A stretch of 64,000 nt of DNA from Erythrocercus mccallii (GCA_013397435.1 VZRG01000350.1:469086-533085), one strand, 5' to 3'. Numbered from the stretch's first letter, positions 45,093-58,584 are shown. Translations and numbers: made by a program. The notes: generated by a model from the letters alone, not told the origin.

Positions 45093-48000
45093 GGCACCCA
45101 GAAAAGAGGTGACAGCACCTTTCCTCTCAGGAACCAGCCAGCTCCCATCCTGACTTTTCCACTTTGATCCCAAACATTGCTCCTGTGGGGTTTGCAGGTC
45201 GTTCTCACCCCTCATCCACACTCCACCTCTAACCTCAAACAGAGCCAGCCTGCACTCAGCAAACCTTTCCTAAAAGCCAGGCTTTTCCTTTGGAAAGGGA
45301 TGTGATTGTGCAGAAAGGCAAATATTTGCCAGAGGAGGTTTTGGTGGGTCCTGCAGGGATCTCTGCACATGCAGGACAAATTACTGGTGCTCGCTGCTTA
45401 GAGCACAGTAGTGAAACATGATTTTTTAATTTTTTCTTTTCCCTTCAGCAAATGGTGTTTGCTTTTCCCCTTGGTCAGCTCTGAGAAAGGTTTTATTATC
45501 AGAGGAAAGTCCATTTTGTGTCATCACTGATCGTTCCCCAAGGAGCCATTCATGGAAACCACCCTGGTCCCTTGAAAGCACCGTGGAGGTTTTCCAATGC
45601 CCCTCCAACAGATTATTCCTCTCTCTGCATCTGCGGAGTGAGATGAATCCATGGGGGACCCAGGAGGGTTATTTTGCCCATGAATTATTTACACCCACTG
45701 GGTAATACTTCATTTTAGACTGGCCTTGTTTTACGCTTGTAATTTTTAATTCTTATAATTCCACCTCCAGCAAGCAGGGGCTCCTGAGAGCAGTAGATTA
45801 TATCTCAGCGGGCACACTCTGGGATGCATAAATAACCTCTCCTCTGCTGACAGCATATGGGAAGTGGGCTGGGCTTTCATTGAGGTTAAGATTTCCCCCC
45901 TCACCCCCTCTGTCTTAAAGGAATCTTTATCTCTGTGCAGCTATGACTCTGTTTAGTAGCAAAAGAACTATTTAAATGCAAATGTTGACTTTTTGTCAGG
46001 GGCTAGAGGGAAAATGCTTGTCTAATGATGTCCTTCCAAAAGTACAACTGGTGCTGTTTGTAAAGGAATTGCATCAGGAGCATTTGGTACTTTGGTTCCT
46101 TGCACTTCTAAACGTCTCTGCCCATACTGACTTCTACCCCTTGAAGTCATTACCAGGGGAAAAAAAAATAAAATAACCCAAATATATCAATATTTATAAA
46201 AAATATGCTCAAAGCAAAGCAGCTTTTTGATGAGATTTCCCCTTCCTCTGCATAGCCTTCCAAAGATGGAAGAATTGGAATCACTGCATGCTCACTCAAG
46301 GTTGAGATGCTTGGGTTTTATCTTTTTTCTCCTCTGTCTTGGGTCTGAGTTTTCAGACACTGAATATCTGGGTGACAGGGCCTTCAAGGTGACTTTTGGG
46401 CTGGGGCCACTTGCAAGGGAAAGAAGAGATTGAGATTCTGAAGGTGAGTGAGAAGAAAAGAAGACCAGGAGTGAAGAAGAAATGAAAAAGATGCCTGGAG
46501 CAGGATGATTAATTTTGTCAGGGATAAACCACTCTTTACTATTTTGTACCATTTTCCTCTGCTGATCTTGATTTAAAGCCAAAATTAGCCAGACCTTCCA
46601 GGCTTGCTTGCAAAGCAAACAGCCTAGGGATGCTGCAAGAAAACCAAAGTTACACCAAACAGAGGGAGGGAAGAAAACACAAAATACCCAACCAATCTCC
46701 CCACAAGCACCTTCACCCACAGCCAGAGGGGAGAATTAAACAGGTACCGTGGGTTTAATTTTGGGTCATGTCCCCTGCTCCCCATTATCAAGGTGTGTGT
46801 AGGAGCAGGAAGGGCTCAGAACAATTGGAGGCAGATCAGTGGGATCCATCAGGAGTGGATGGGGCAGTGCCTGGATGCACCAAAATTCTCCTCAAACAGA
46901 GAAGGTTGGGAAGGGGTGGGTGAGCTCTTAGACCTGTCATACAGGAAGAACATACAGCTGGAAGCTGGGAAAAATCCCGGTGGGTCTGTCTGTGCGATGC
47001 TTCTCATGAACCAGACCAAGGCTTCCCTCTTCCTTCCCCATCCTTCCCCCTCCTTTCCCTCTCACAGCTCGGGCTCTGCAGGCTGATGAGTTCCAGCCCT
47101 TTGCGATTTGATGTAGTTCAGTTACCAAGGAGACAGAGATCTGCAAAGGGGAACCTTTGTGGCATCCGGGGGAGGAGAATCGATGCAGATCATTCCGGGC
47201 TTGAGGATGGCCCCGGGCCAAGAGCTCGGGAGCAGGGAAGCAATTGTCCTGGTCCTTGTGAGATCTCCTGGGCAGGCTGCAGCCTAGAGGACCTCCAAAA
47301 TAACATTTCGAAAGAGATCAGTCTATCTGTGGGATGAGGAAGGGTCAGTCTGTCCTGAAAGCCTGTCCTTAGCACCAATTCAGCTGGGAGACTGGAATGA
47401 GAAATGGTGACTCTGTCTAACATCACCCTCCATCTCAATGAACCTGATGGGAAAATAAGGATCACCTCACTAAAGCTCCTTCGGCTGAGAAGAGCTGGAA
47501 TTGAGGTTTCAATCATTCTGCTTAGATCAGGGCTAATTTTTTAGAGTAGGGTAGAAAAGTTTGGCAACCTCCTGCCAGTGTCCTGGCCTGCCTTTTTCCT
47601 TACCCTCCAGAAGCCAAGGAATTGTCACCCTGCCCTGACTCATGTGGAGTTTACAAGTGCAGCAGGGAAGGGGAGGCTGTGTTGCTTTGGAAGTCTAAAA
47701 AAGAGACACATCTCTGAAAACAAGGATTGTGAAGGATAATGAACCCCCTTGGCTGGAGCAGTGCAGCTCGGGCTGTCCCTGACTGGTCCTGAGCAATCAC
47801 TTCAAGTACTGAGCCAGCATCATCCCTCTCCCTCCTTCCCAGCTGGAATGCTGAAACTGGGAAAGACTCCTTCCAACTGGTATTTCCTCCTAATCCCTAC
47901 CTGATGATCAAGCCATGAGCATGAGGGATGAGTGCTGAGGGACCTCATTAACTAGAGAGAGGTTGTTTAGTGAGTGTCTGCAGAACAGGGTTAAAACCCA

Positions 48001-48289
48001 GGAACTCAGGGGATGATCCTTCCTCCAGCAGCTGGGGAAGAGGCAAAATAAGAATTCATTTCTGTATATTCTCCTCGCCTGGGGAAGGCTCCGTAGCTGA
48101 GTTGTCAGGTTCAATCTCTTCCCAACACGTATCCTGCAAACAACTACTTTGTTCCTTTTTTAAGTTCAGCAGCTCAGACTCTGAGGCAGTGACAGTCTCT
48201 AGCAAAGATTTCACGGCAGAGAAGGGAGGCTCCTCCCGTGTCAGCTTTAAGATGTTCTCTGCATGGAGGAGGCTGTGAAAAAAGCACTC

Positions 48290-48418
48290 AAGGTGTGGTG
48301 GACCTTAAAGATCATCTAATTGCACTTAAAGACCATGTGATTCCAGCCCCTCTGCCACGGACAGGGGCACCTTCCACCAGCCCAGGTTGCTCAGAGCCCC
48401 ATCCAACTTCAGGAAATT
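48290..48418 (-). mobile_element. CR1 LINE 3' fragment, degraded
   Basis: GACCTTAAAGATCATCTAAT, CTGCCACGGACAGGGGCACC and CCCAGGTTGCTCAGAGCCCC identify it. A short internal duplication repeats the TTAAAGA(T/C)CAT segment. Confidence 0.85.
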
Positions 48419-49006
48419 TTTTGTAATCCCAAACACCTACAAGACACAGGAATAAATCTGGATGTGGTAGCTCCCTCATTGGTTTTGAGAACAGATTATT
48501 AGGGATGGACTGGGTAAGGATTAGGACTGGGTTGAGCAGCTCCTGCCTAGGGATGGATGAGTCCCAAGGTGGTTCTGGTTCTTGAGTCTTGATATAGCAA
48601 ATTAAGAAGCTTGGTCATCAGTGTTACAGAACATTTCAGACTGGCCTGGGGACAGACTTGTTCAGCCATATTTTTGCATCCTCACCCTGTTTGGGGAAGA
48701 GCAGGAACTAATTTTGGAGGGGGAAGAGGGAACATGGAAAGCAGACCTGCAGTTGTCATGACAGGAATCTGTAGGAATGATGCACATTTTCAGCTGTTAT
48801 TGGTGCTGTTTCTCTGCGCATCAGTTTACAGGAACATCGTTCAGGCTGGGGACAAGTGGGAAGAATAAGTCATTCCCTGTCTAGCGAGCCCTCCAACTCA
48901 CCCAGCCTGGAACACCCACAGGCCCTCCCAAGGCTACCCTGGGCTCCATCTGGACTGTGCTTTTCAGGTAGAAGTTCTAAACCATTTCCCACATCCCCGG
49001 CCAACA

Positions 49007-49215
49007 GAGAATCATGGAATCCTAGCATGGTTTAGGTTGGAAGAGACCTTAAGTCTTGTTCCATCCCACGTTCCACTGCCCCAGGCTTCTCTGGGTAACC
49101 TGTGCCAGGGCCTCACCATCCTCACAGGCAAGTATTTCTTCCCAATATCCAATTTAAACCTGCCCTCCTTCACCTTAAGGCCATTCCCCCTTGTCCTGTC
49201 ACTGCATACTCTTAA
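49007..49215 (-). mobile_element. CR1 LINE 3' fragment
   Basis: Starts GAATCATGGAATCCTAGCAT and runs through GGTAACCTGTGCCAGGGCCT to CCCTTGTCCTGTCACTGC; about 70 bp of the standard block is deleted. Confidence 0.95.
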
Positions 49216-50004
49216 ACAAACAAATAAATATCCTGAAACAACACCATTAGTGGGGGTTAAAAATCTACAAATGGAAGATCTACTGATCTACTTAGAAGAT
49301 GAACAAGAGTTTCATAAGTAATGAATAATATGAATTATTTTTCCTGAACGTCATCTTCCATTGGCTCACAGAGCTGCCACACAACACAGCTGTGCTGGAA
49401 GAAGGAATATAAAGGTTGACCCAATGGACAGTGGTTTTAGGAAAGCCAGGCTCCAGCACTCATTGCTCCAGCACTTTCATACCCCAGGCAATCAGGATCT
49501 CCAGGCTGAAGATGCTTTTCCAGCACCTCTGTGATAGGAGCTCACTCAGGAGAAGGAAAAATGAAACAAAACACAAAACACCCTCAAAATCCAGTGACAG
49601 CAGAGCAGCAGAGCCAAGACCTCAGAACAGAGCAGAGCAAAGAGGTTTCATCAGGGCATTTGATGGTAAGAGTTCCCTAAAACTCTTTTTGTTAGAATAT
49701 CTAAGTTGTTTCCTGACCTAGAGACAAATTTTTCATGGAAGCATTTGGGTTTTTCTGTGTTTTTAAATAAAAGAGGGAAATGTTAGAACTTGATGTTCTG
49801 TGTGGGACATTCCTGCTAGACCCATTTTGAGGAGGAGCAGGAAGAAAAGAACTGGAAGTGTGTCACTGCTGGGGGAGTTAGGAGAAGATTTTTAATGGGT
49901 TTGGAGAAATAAAAGGGCACGAAATTTAAGACAAAACTTCTCAAGTGGGTGAAAATATCCTCCCATGTCTAATTAGGAATTAGTAGAAGGTTCAAAAGGA
50001 AATT

Positions 50005-50060
50005 AAAGATCTGTGATGTGAATCATAGAATGAAAGATCTGTGATGTGAATCATAGAATC
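50005..50060 (+). repeat. Two-copy 28-bp tandem duplication at a CR1 end
   Basis: The unit spans AAAGATCTGTGATGTGAATC plus CATAGAAT; the second copy leads straight into the CR1 body. It duplicates the CR1 3' terminus with flanking DNA. Confidence 0.9.
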
Positions 50061-50330
50061 ATGGAATGGCTTGGGCTGAAAGGGACCTTAAAGAGCATCT
50101 CATTTGGGCTGGAAGGGACCTTGATTATCACCTAATTCCAACCCTCCTGCCATGGGCAGGGACACCTCCCACTATCCCAGGGTGCTCCAAGCCCCAATGT
50201 CCAACCTGGCTTTGGACTCTTCCAGGGTTGGGGCAGCCACAGCTTCTCTGGGTACCCTGTGCCAGGGCCTCACCACCCTCCCAGGGAAGAATTTCTCCCA
50301 AATATCTATCTGAGGCTTTGGAAAGAAAAG
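50050..50330 (-). mobile_element. CR1 LINE 3' fragment
   Basis: Reverse-complement copy from AATCATAGAATCATGGAATG through CCATGGGCAGGGACACCTCC to AAGAATTTCTCCCAAATAT, with the GGGCTGGAAGGGACCTT segment present twice. Confidence 0.95.
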
Positions 50331-50513
50331 AGACATTTCTGTTCTAGCACTTGGACTCCTGGGAATGGGGCAGTAAAAAGTCCAGCTTGTGGCACACCCC
50401 AAGGCAGTGGGGCAGCAGAATTCTTCCCTGGTCCTCTTGCCCTCTGCAGGTTTAGAGGATACTTTCATTAGTCCTGGATGGGTGTACGCATTTGTGGATA
50501 GGTGGGAATTGCA

Positions 50514-50624
50514 AGGGGAAAGGGAAAGGGAAAGAAAAAGGGAAAGGGAAAGGGAAAGGGAAAGGGAAAGGGAAAGGGAAAGGGAAAGGGAAAGGGAAAG
50601 GGAAAGGGAAAGGGAAAGGGAAAG
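50514..50624 (+). repeat. (GGGAAA)n hexanucleotide microsatellite
   Basis: About 18 GGGAAA units with one interruption (GAAAAA), a 110-bp pure purine strand. It abuts a sense CR1 at about 50627. The long Arg-Glu and Ser-Leu open frames here are repeat artefacts. Confidence 0.97.
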
Positions 50625-50626
50625 GA

Positions 50627-50916
50627 GTCCTGACAACAAGTGATAGGACAAGGTAAATTGGCCTTCAGATAAACTAGGGAAGGTTCAGGTTGGGTAATGG
50701 GAAAAATTTCTCAACTGAAAGAGTGGTTGAACATCGGAACAGGCTGCCCAGGGAAAGTGGTGGAGTCACCATCCCTGGGAGTGTTTAAAAAGTGAACAGA
50801 CCTAGCACTTTGCCATATGGTTTAGTGGGCAAGGTGGTGATCGGTTGAAGGTTGGATTTGATGATCTTGGAGTCTTTTCCAGCCTTAATGATTCAATGAT
50901 TCTGTGATTCTATGCA
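50627..50916 (+). mobile_element. CR1 LINE 3' fragment with intact terminal octamers
   Basis: Sense copy from GACAACAAGTGATAGGACAA through GGAACAGGCTGCCCAGGGAA to CAATGATTCTGTGATTCTAT. The well-preserved 3' end gives the family orientation. Confidence 0.95.
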
Positions 50917-51819
50917 GGAGAAAAACACACCAGAAAAGAGAAAGAGAGAAAGAAAAAGATTGCTTTTTCCTACTAACCTCTCTCTGAAAGCCTTAAAGAT
51001 ATTTAAATCCTTTATTCATGTGCAGAAACTGAGGCACAGAGATTTTAAATTTCTTGCCCAACAATATGCTGGGCACCCACGAGCAGAGACAGAAGTCCCT
51101 TTCTTCTGTTACTATTGCAGTGAGACCAGGGAGAGTCACTTGAGGGGTATCAAATCTATTCAGTCCTCCTCACAGAAGGGGCTGGACACCACATCCCATC
51201 AGCTGCAGCATCACAGAGGCTGCATTTGCACATCCCTGACTCCAGAGCTCAGCTCGTGGTGGTTGTGTCTCCCAGAGTGAGAGAAGCATCTGCTAGGAGG
51301 AGCAGGGCACAGCCAAGCAGGAAAAAAAGGTCAACTGCTCCCTCCCCCCGTGCTCCCCTGCAGGTTGGAAGCAGGGAGAGCTCTCCACAGCACCCTGGAT
51401 CTTCCCTGGGCTCCTCACCCCCCCGATGATCATCCCACCAGGCCATGCGAGAGCACAGCAGCAAAGCCCCCCTGGGGCCAGCACGTCGCGGGAGGAAGCA
51501 AAGCGGAGGAAAAGCCACGCGCTCCCGGCCGCCCTGGATCCTGGAGAAAAGGAAACCCAACCAGCCAGTCCCTTCCCCATGACCTGAGCTCACCCCTCGG
51601 TCTCCAGGGAACCTTATGGGCTGTGACACGGGGACCAGGCTTGCAGGAGGGGATTGTGGCTTCCCGGGATGCGCAGCGCTCCAGGGGACACCGCATAGGT
51701 TTGGAGTCACCGTGGGGGTCTGGAGATTCTTCCTGCTGCCTTGATTCAATGTGACAAACTCATTTCTTCTGCAGCGTGGCTGCGCTTAACCAAATGGCAA
51801 CTTCTGTCCTGGGCTGAGA

Positions 51820-51865
51820 TGTGGCATTTGGGAGGGCAGAGCTGTGGCATTTGGGAGGGCAGAGT
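51820..51865 (+). repeat. Two-copy 23-bp tandem duplication
   Basis: TGTGGCATTTGGGAGGGCAG plus AGC/AGT, two adjacent copies with one mismatch. Confidence 0.9.
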
Positions 51866-52139
51866 TGTCTCTCCCAGTGAGGCCCCACAACCACGTTGAC
51901 CTAAGCTGGTCGTGGTAAATGTTCCGTCCCTTCCTGCTGTCCCCAGACTTTACGGGGTGATCCCAAAGATGAACACACAGCTTCAGACATGGGTTTAATC
52001 CTCTAACCCAGCATCCCAGACCCTTTTTATCCCCCTGGCTCTGTGCATCCACTGGAAATCACCTGGATCTGAAGAACTCTGCTGTGTATGCATCACCTTC
52101 CCTTTCCCTGCATCTCCATGCTTTGTGGAGCTGTGCCCA

Positions 52140-52335
52140 TGGGAACATGGAATGGTTTGGGTTGGAAAAGGCCTTAAAGATCATCTCATTCCACCCCTTC
52201 TGCTGTCTCATGTTGCTCCAAGCCCTGTCCAACCTGGCCTTGGACACTCCTAGGGATGGGGCAGCCCCAGTTTTTCTGGGCAAATTGTGCCAGGGCCTCA
52301 CCACTTTCACAATGAAGAAATTCATCCTCTGGAGC
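52140..52335 (-). mobile_element. CR1 LINE 3' fragment
   Basis: From CATGGAATGGTTTGGGTTGG through CCAAGCCCTGTCCAACCTGG to GCCTCACCACTTTCACAATG; a small deletion removes the usual CCATGGGCAGGGACACC block. Confidence 0.95.
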
Positions 52336-55300
52336 ACTTATAATGACAGAAAGCCAGGTGTTCTTCTCTAAATTGTCCCCAAATCCCAACTTCTTCCAGA
52401 AAGCTGATGCAGCTGGTCACAGACTGAGTGTTCAGCTGCCAAGTTCAGCTCCTCAAAGTTCCACTCAGTTTTGGGCTCGGGTAACTTTTGTTCATTCAGA
52501 ATATCTGCTGAGCCCTAGAAAAACATCCTGGACAAACATTCCTGCTCCACTCACCCCCCCACACCCCCTGCTTCCTGCAGGATCCAGGGCATCCAACACT
52601 GATCAGCAACAGGAGCAAAACCCTTTCCTTTAATGCCCCAAGGTGGCCAAGAGCAGCACATCAGGGACAGATTTGAGCCCTGCAGGGAAGAAAACATCAC
52701 TTTACTCCCTGAGAGAAGGGAGAGCTTTGCTTTCAGAGGAGCAAATGCCATCTGTTCCCATCGCCCACAGATCCGGCCACGCTGCGCGGCTGCGTCACCG
52801 CTCTGCCGAGCACAAAGCACCAGAGACAGCTCCAGCAGCAAGGAATGCTCAACCCTCCTTCATCCTGGCCAGCAGGATGCTGCCAGGACAAAACCAGGCC
52901 TGGTGAACACCCTCACACCTGAGCTGGCACAATGTAGGGCTGGCAGTGCCCAAAAGGTGCCCCAAGGAGTTGCTCCAAACTTCCCTGGTGATGCTGCATC
53001 CAAGCAGGGAAATCTGGAAAACTCAGGAGGAGGGACTAGGGAGCACACTAGATTGCAAAGCAGAGGGAAGCCAGCCAGGTTTGGCTCATTGCTTCTGGCC
53101 TTGGAGCATCCCATAGTCACCAGGAAATCCTTTTCACACGCACAGGAGGAGGCCTTCAGCAGCAAAAGAGCAGGGAAGCTCCTTTGGGATGGAATCCACC
53201 TCTACCAGTGAGACCTGGAGTAAACAGGGCAGAGGAAAACCTGATTCCTGTGCTTCCTCCTCCAGCTGAAACCTGGTTTGTTTGGAGAGGGCTCCTGTAT
53301 CCCTGTTTAATGATCCACTCTGCATTTACATTTAATTAGAGGAATGAAAGAGCCAATTAACAAGATCTACATTGAATGCAAACAAAAGGGATGGCTGGTG
53401 ACTCAGCTGCAGGGGCAGAGCCAAGGGCTGGGGCTTTGCAGGCAGCTGAACCAGACCTCAGAGCAGGCTGCTGCCAGGATGCACCGTCCTTGTGACTCCT
53501 TTCTGACAGTTCAGGGGTTGCTCCGTGCTTTGGGCCCCCTCACGGATCCAAATTCAAACTGTTTTTCTTCCTTGCAGTTCGTTTTCATCTGGATAATGAG
53601 CAGAGTCACTCACCACACATTGCAATGTTGCTGGTGCTGACATAGGGGAGAGGCCAACACCTTGCTCAGAGAAAGAAGGGGAGGCCAAAGCACCCCTCTC
53701 AGGGCCAGTCCAGGATGATTTTGGCTCACCTGGATCTCAGAAATTCCCCAAAGGATACAACTCCCTGTGCACAGCTGCTGTGGGGGCTTTAACTTGCACC
53801 CCTGGCATTTATCCTGCATCACCCCTCCTGTTGCCAGCACAGCTGCCTGTGGGTCCTCACAGCCAATCAGCCCAAGGAAGTGATTAAAAACCCCTCATTC
53901 TTTATTTTTTAAGCTACACCAGCTCCTCTTCTGATATTGCAGGTGGTGACTGCTGGGGAAGGAAGGAGAGGCTTGGTGTCCTGAGCTCTGTGAGCTGGTC
54001 CCAGCCCTTCCTGCAGTGTGAAAATCATGTGCAATGAGGCTGAAAATGCTTCCAGTGCTGGTCCAAAGCACGTGGACAGAACCAGGTGTGTCAGCACGAG
54101 CTCCACCCTTCTCACAGGGCTGGATCTCATTAATCCCAGATAAAGAAACATCTCCTTTGTCCTGCTGTGAGCCAGAGCTTGTCGCTGAGCCCAGCTCCAA
54201 ATTAAAACAGGCACGGAAAGGTGAGGGTAAGGAAGATTCCAGACGGCATCCTTGCAGTAAGAGGTCAGGCTTGAAAGGAAGGGAGCAACAAGAAGGTGGG
54301 GAAGGCAACTTCCAGGCAGGGCCTGAGGATGATCATGAAGAGGGGGCAGCAGGAGAATAACCTAAAGATTTGCTGAGAGCAGAGTGAGAGCCAATCCCAG
54401 CAACCATGAAAGGGGAAACCTCCCGAAGGTTTAGACTTACTGAGAGCCTCTTTTCAACTTTAATTATTGATTTCTTTGTTTGCTTTAGTGCTGTGGGAAG
54501 ATACAGCTTCAGCAGTGGAGGAATACTCTGGGATGCACAGGCTTTAGTAACATTCTGCCCACGGTGCTCTTGGGCTCCAGCCCTTAGGGATAGATCCCAC
54601 AGAAAAACCTCTCTTGGAAAGGAGATGGAGAGGAGCCAGCAAGGGCAGATGGCTCCAGGGCTGACCTTGGTACCCCATTTCATCCCCAAGATAATCATTT
54701 CAGTTAGAGCCAGTGCAAGGCTGCCCTGGAACTGAGATGTCACCCATAACCACTTCTCACCCTCCACATCCACTATCCGGTTTCCTCGTTAAGGATCTTG
54801 ACTCCTTCCCTCTGAGGCCTATTTTGAGATAGGTCAGGGCCTGCCCTCACACCCACCACCCACCTCCTGGAGCAGCTCTTTGCTGGCTCAGAAGGGAGCT
54901 CAGGGTGACTTGCTGAGAAGTGAATATCTCCACTGGGGACAGCTGGAGTTACTCACTGCTCACACGGGATGTGAGAGCTGAGTTCCTCTGCTGCTCACAG
55001 TCAGCTCAAACCACATCTGAGAGACAGAGCTCGTGGCACAAAAAGATCAGCAAACCATTTACTGCAGTGGATGTCCCAGATACAGTAATGAGGGTTATGA
55101 TCAAACTGAGCTTGGAGAATGGCACGTCCTAGGACATATGTGCTGGCAAATGAATCCCTGTCATTACCTGATCTGCCCAAATTTGAGCTTCCCTGCCTCT
55201 CACAGTGCTGTCAGTAAAGATTTTTGAGTAGTGAGCAAGAATTTTCAGTCTGCACTCACTCCTCTTAATGGTCTCTCCAGCTCCTTTGTTGAACCACCTC

Positions 55301-56631
55301 CAGCTGTGCTGATGCACAAGTGAGGAGTGTGGATCCATTATCAGAGAATAACCTTGACTTGCCCACCCTTGGCTCACATCCGGAGCAGCAGCAGATGCCC
55401 CAGCCATGACCAGAGCACAAACCAGAACAGTCCAGCATTTTCACCTCCACAAATGGAGCATCACAGAGGTGACAGCAACTTCAGAAGATGAAATGGGGAC
55501 TTCTTCCCTGAGACAAATGATTATTAAGACCAACCCACTTTTGTCCTTGCTCACCCTGGTGTAAAATCAGAGCCCTTCAGGTCAGCTGAGGAGTGACCCC
55601 ACCTTTGCACCTCAGCAGCAAAGGATGAACTCTGGTTCTTTCTTGATTTAGGCTGAAAAAACTCGGTATTAGGCAGACAGCAAATGGACTAATCAGTGTG
55701 ATGGATAGAGGCACCCTCAGGGCACAATGTGTTTTATCACTGAAGCACTGAAAACCTACACTGGGCCACCAGAGATATTTTCTCTGCCACCCACCTGCCT
55801 CCTTCAATGCTGGACATTCCCTCTCTTTCCAGAGTAAATGCCAGGGTGTGATCATTTGTGAGATGATTCTTTCCTAAAAGAGAAGTAACTCCATGACCAG
55901 ACTTTAATCATACCCACCACTGGAGTATTTATTGACTGTTACAACTATTTCCATCTAGTCTTGCTAAGAGCCATCATCACAGCTCAGGGAGTGCTGGTGC
56001 TTGGCACTGTGCATCTGTTTGCTAAAAAATGCCAATTGCTCTCTCAAGATCTGAGTCAGAATAAAAGAAGAAAAGAATAGAAGGGTGAAAATCATGTGTA
56101 AAAATGCCACGATTTGTTCAAGGTCATGGGCAGATGAAGGACCAGAGCTTAGGCTCTCCTACAAGGTTCTGGACCAGCATCTTCAGACCCCTCCCATCAC
56201 AAGACTAAGCTAAATTGGGTGCTGAGCCCATGTCACGCAGTACAGATGACACACTCCCAATATAAAACTAATTTCAGCATGCTGCACCATAAGAAAACAC
56301 CCACATGGAATGAAGTTTGAACTAGCATTATTTTTCTTCTTTTTTTGGCAAGAATACATAAGTGGCAAGACCAGATGTTTCATGAATTCATGCATTCTAT
56401 CAGCTTGTTTGCCTTCGATAAAAACAAAAATACAAAGCAGAAATGTGCAATCACTATTTGGGTTTTTCAGCCCAGAAGCATTGGGCAAGGTGGCTGGTCC
56501 AGGCTTTCCCTCTGTTTCATTTTTTTCAAAAACATAATCAAAACAGAAACAACAAATTCACTTTCCAGGTACAGCCAAAGATTTTCTTCAGCCCCAAACA
56601 CTCACAGCCCTGAAGGGCCCTTGATATTGGG

Positions 56632-56945
56632 ATCACAGAATGGTTTGAGCTGGGAGGGACCTTAAAAATCACCCAATTCCAACCCCCTGCCATGAGCATG
56701 GACACCTTTCCCTATGCCAGGTTGCTCCAAGCCCTGTCCACCTGGCCTTGGACACTTGGACACTTGGGGAGTCCACAATCTCTTGCGACAACTCGTGTCA
56801 GGGCCTCACCACCCTTAAAACAAAGAATTTCTTCCCAATATCTAATCTTAGTCCACCCTCCTCCAATTTAAGGCCGTTCCTCCTTGACCTATCACTACAA
56901 GCCCTTGTGAAAAGTCCCTCTCCAGCTTTCTTGACAGCTGGATGA
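56632..56945 (-). mobile_element. CR1 LINE 3' fragment
   Basis: From GATCACAGAATGGTTTGAGC through CCATGAGCATGGACACCTTT to GTCCCTCTCCAGCTTTCTTG. GGACACTTGGACACTTGG is a local duplication. Confidence 0.95.
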
Positions 56946-58584
56946 TTGCAGGTCTGCCTCCATCTCCACCTGTGCATCCTCCAGATGCAGCTCACTGACC
57001 TCTGCCCATGGCAGAACCTGAAGGGATCAATCTCTCCGAGATTCCCATTTAATTACATCCTGCTCCACAATCCTAAGGAGCCTGTAGGCTGGGGAGGCCC
57101 CATTGGCTAAATGACCCATGGCTCTCATTTCTGTGTATCTTTCTAATGTTTGTTAAAGAAACATATTAAGATTTTTATTTCTTAGTTCCCTTCAAGAACA
57201 AACAACAGGGGAAAAAAATATGTTGTGCCTCAGGCAGTCTTTTTTTTATTACCTTATATAGATTTAATGCAATAAAGTCCATTAATTAAAACATGAATAT
57301 TTAAAACAGCTTTCAAGAATGGCAGCCTTATCTCACCAGAGGGAAGAAGAAAGAAGGAGGGGGGGGAAGGGAAAAAAAAAAGTGGTAAAACACAAGAAAG
57401 GCAGGAGATAGTTCATTTTGCCAGAGGAGCATTCAATTATTTAATTGCTGAATTAATGCTTTGTCCCCAGGTGACACTGGATGTTCATTTGCAGTGGGAG
57501 GATCTGGATGGAAAAAGGTGGGGAGGGAAGGAGCGGGGGCGAAGGCGAATACTTGGAGTTTTAATTAAAATGTGAGGTAGACAAAGTTGTCATTTCTGTG
57601 AATGCTGCCTTTCGAAGTGAGGACTTCCTCAGTGAAATGGTCCTCGAAAGCAGAGCAGCCAAAATTATCCACTGTGGATCAGACAGGGAGAGGCAGCTCA
57701 GCATCACGGCACCCACCCTGGAGGGGCTTTGCACCTCAAAAACACATCTGAGGGTCTTGGTGCAATGGAAAACAGCCCCCAGGGTGGAAAATGGAGAGAG
57801 GAATGGGAAATATGGGAGCCAGGAGTGTATTTCAAACCCTGCACAGGTACCTGAGCTGGGATGTGGGGAAGGAAGGAGTTGAGGAACAACCAAAAATCTC
57901 CAAAACCTCAACTCTCCAGTAAAAGCCCCCCAAAACCAGCGTGAATGCTGCAGAGGAAGATGCTGCAAGATCTCCCTTTGATAAGCCACACATCAGGGAG
58001 TGGAGAGAGCTTTGAGGAAGAGCTGGTGGTCCCTAGGAGGGCCTCAAACCACCTGGACTCCAAGCAGATCAGAAGCATTGTATGGAGCAGGAGAACTCTG
58101 TGCAGTCTTTGCCTAGGAGGGTGGGGCAGAGGGATGCATGTCCCACATTCTTTTGGGATTTGGGAACAGCTTTGGCTGAGTGAAAGCTCAGAGCAAGTCC
58201 TTTCTCTGTGCCCTCAGAACACCAAACCACGCAGGCTGTCCTTTCCCAGCAAGCTCTCAAGCCACTCTGGGGAATCCCTCAGTGAGCTTCGGTTCTGGGG
58301 GGAGTAACAGGAGCTCTATTTCCATGGGAAGGATCCCACCAGTGTAAACAAAGCCATCTCCCCCTGAAATGCATCAGGAGGCACAGATAGGCCCCATGGC
58401 ACATTTTGGGAGAAGCAGGGAAAGGTTGGAGGATGAGTCAACCTCTTGTTCCTGCAGTGAGTTTGCACACTGTGGGTCTCCAAGGATGCTCTCCCTTGCG
58501 TGGGAAGCAGCACGTCCTGGGGCTGTGTGTGACGGGGTGTTGGGGCCTCCCATGGGGGTCTCAGCACTGGGATTTGTTCATGGG

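Noticed and set aside
44716..45221. Similar open frames at 44.7-45.2 kb (minus) and 62.9-63.2 kb (plus) suggesting a two-copy gene
   Set aside because: The shared sequence is an LTR family with TG...CA ends and a polyadenylation signal, not a coding region. The frames contain no retroviral motif.
50514..50624. Possible CRISPR array or other spaced repeat system
   Set aside because: The repeats are contiguous hexanucleotides without spacers, in a vertebrate intron. No spaced repeat array occurs elsewhere in the window.
50172..50651. Open frames encoding long Arg-Glu (plus) and Ser-Leu (minus) runs
   Set aside because: They are translations of the (GGGAAA)n microsatellite and a CR1, not genes.
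52633..53211. 192-residue plus-strand open frame
   Set aside because: No recognisable domain, signal peptide or supporting context. It lies in GC-richer intron where long chance frames are common.
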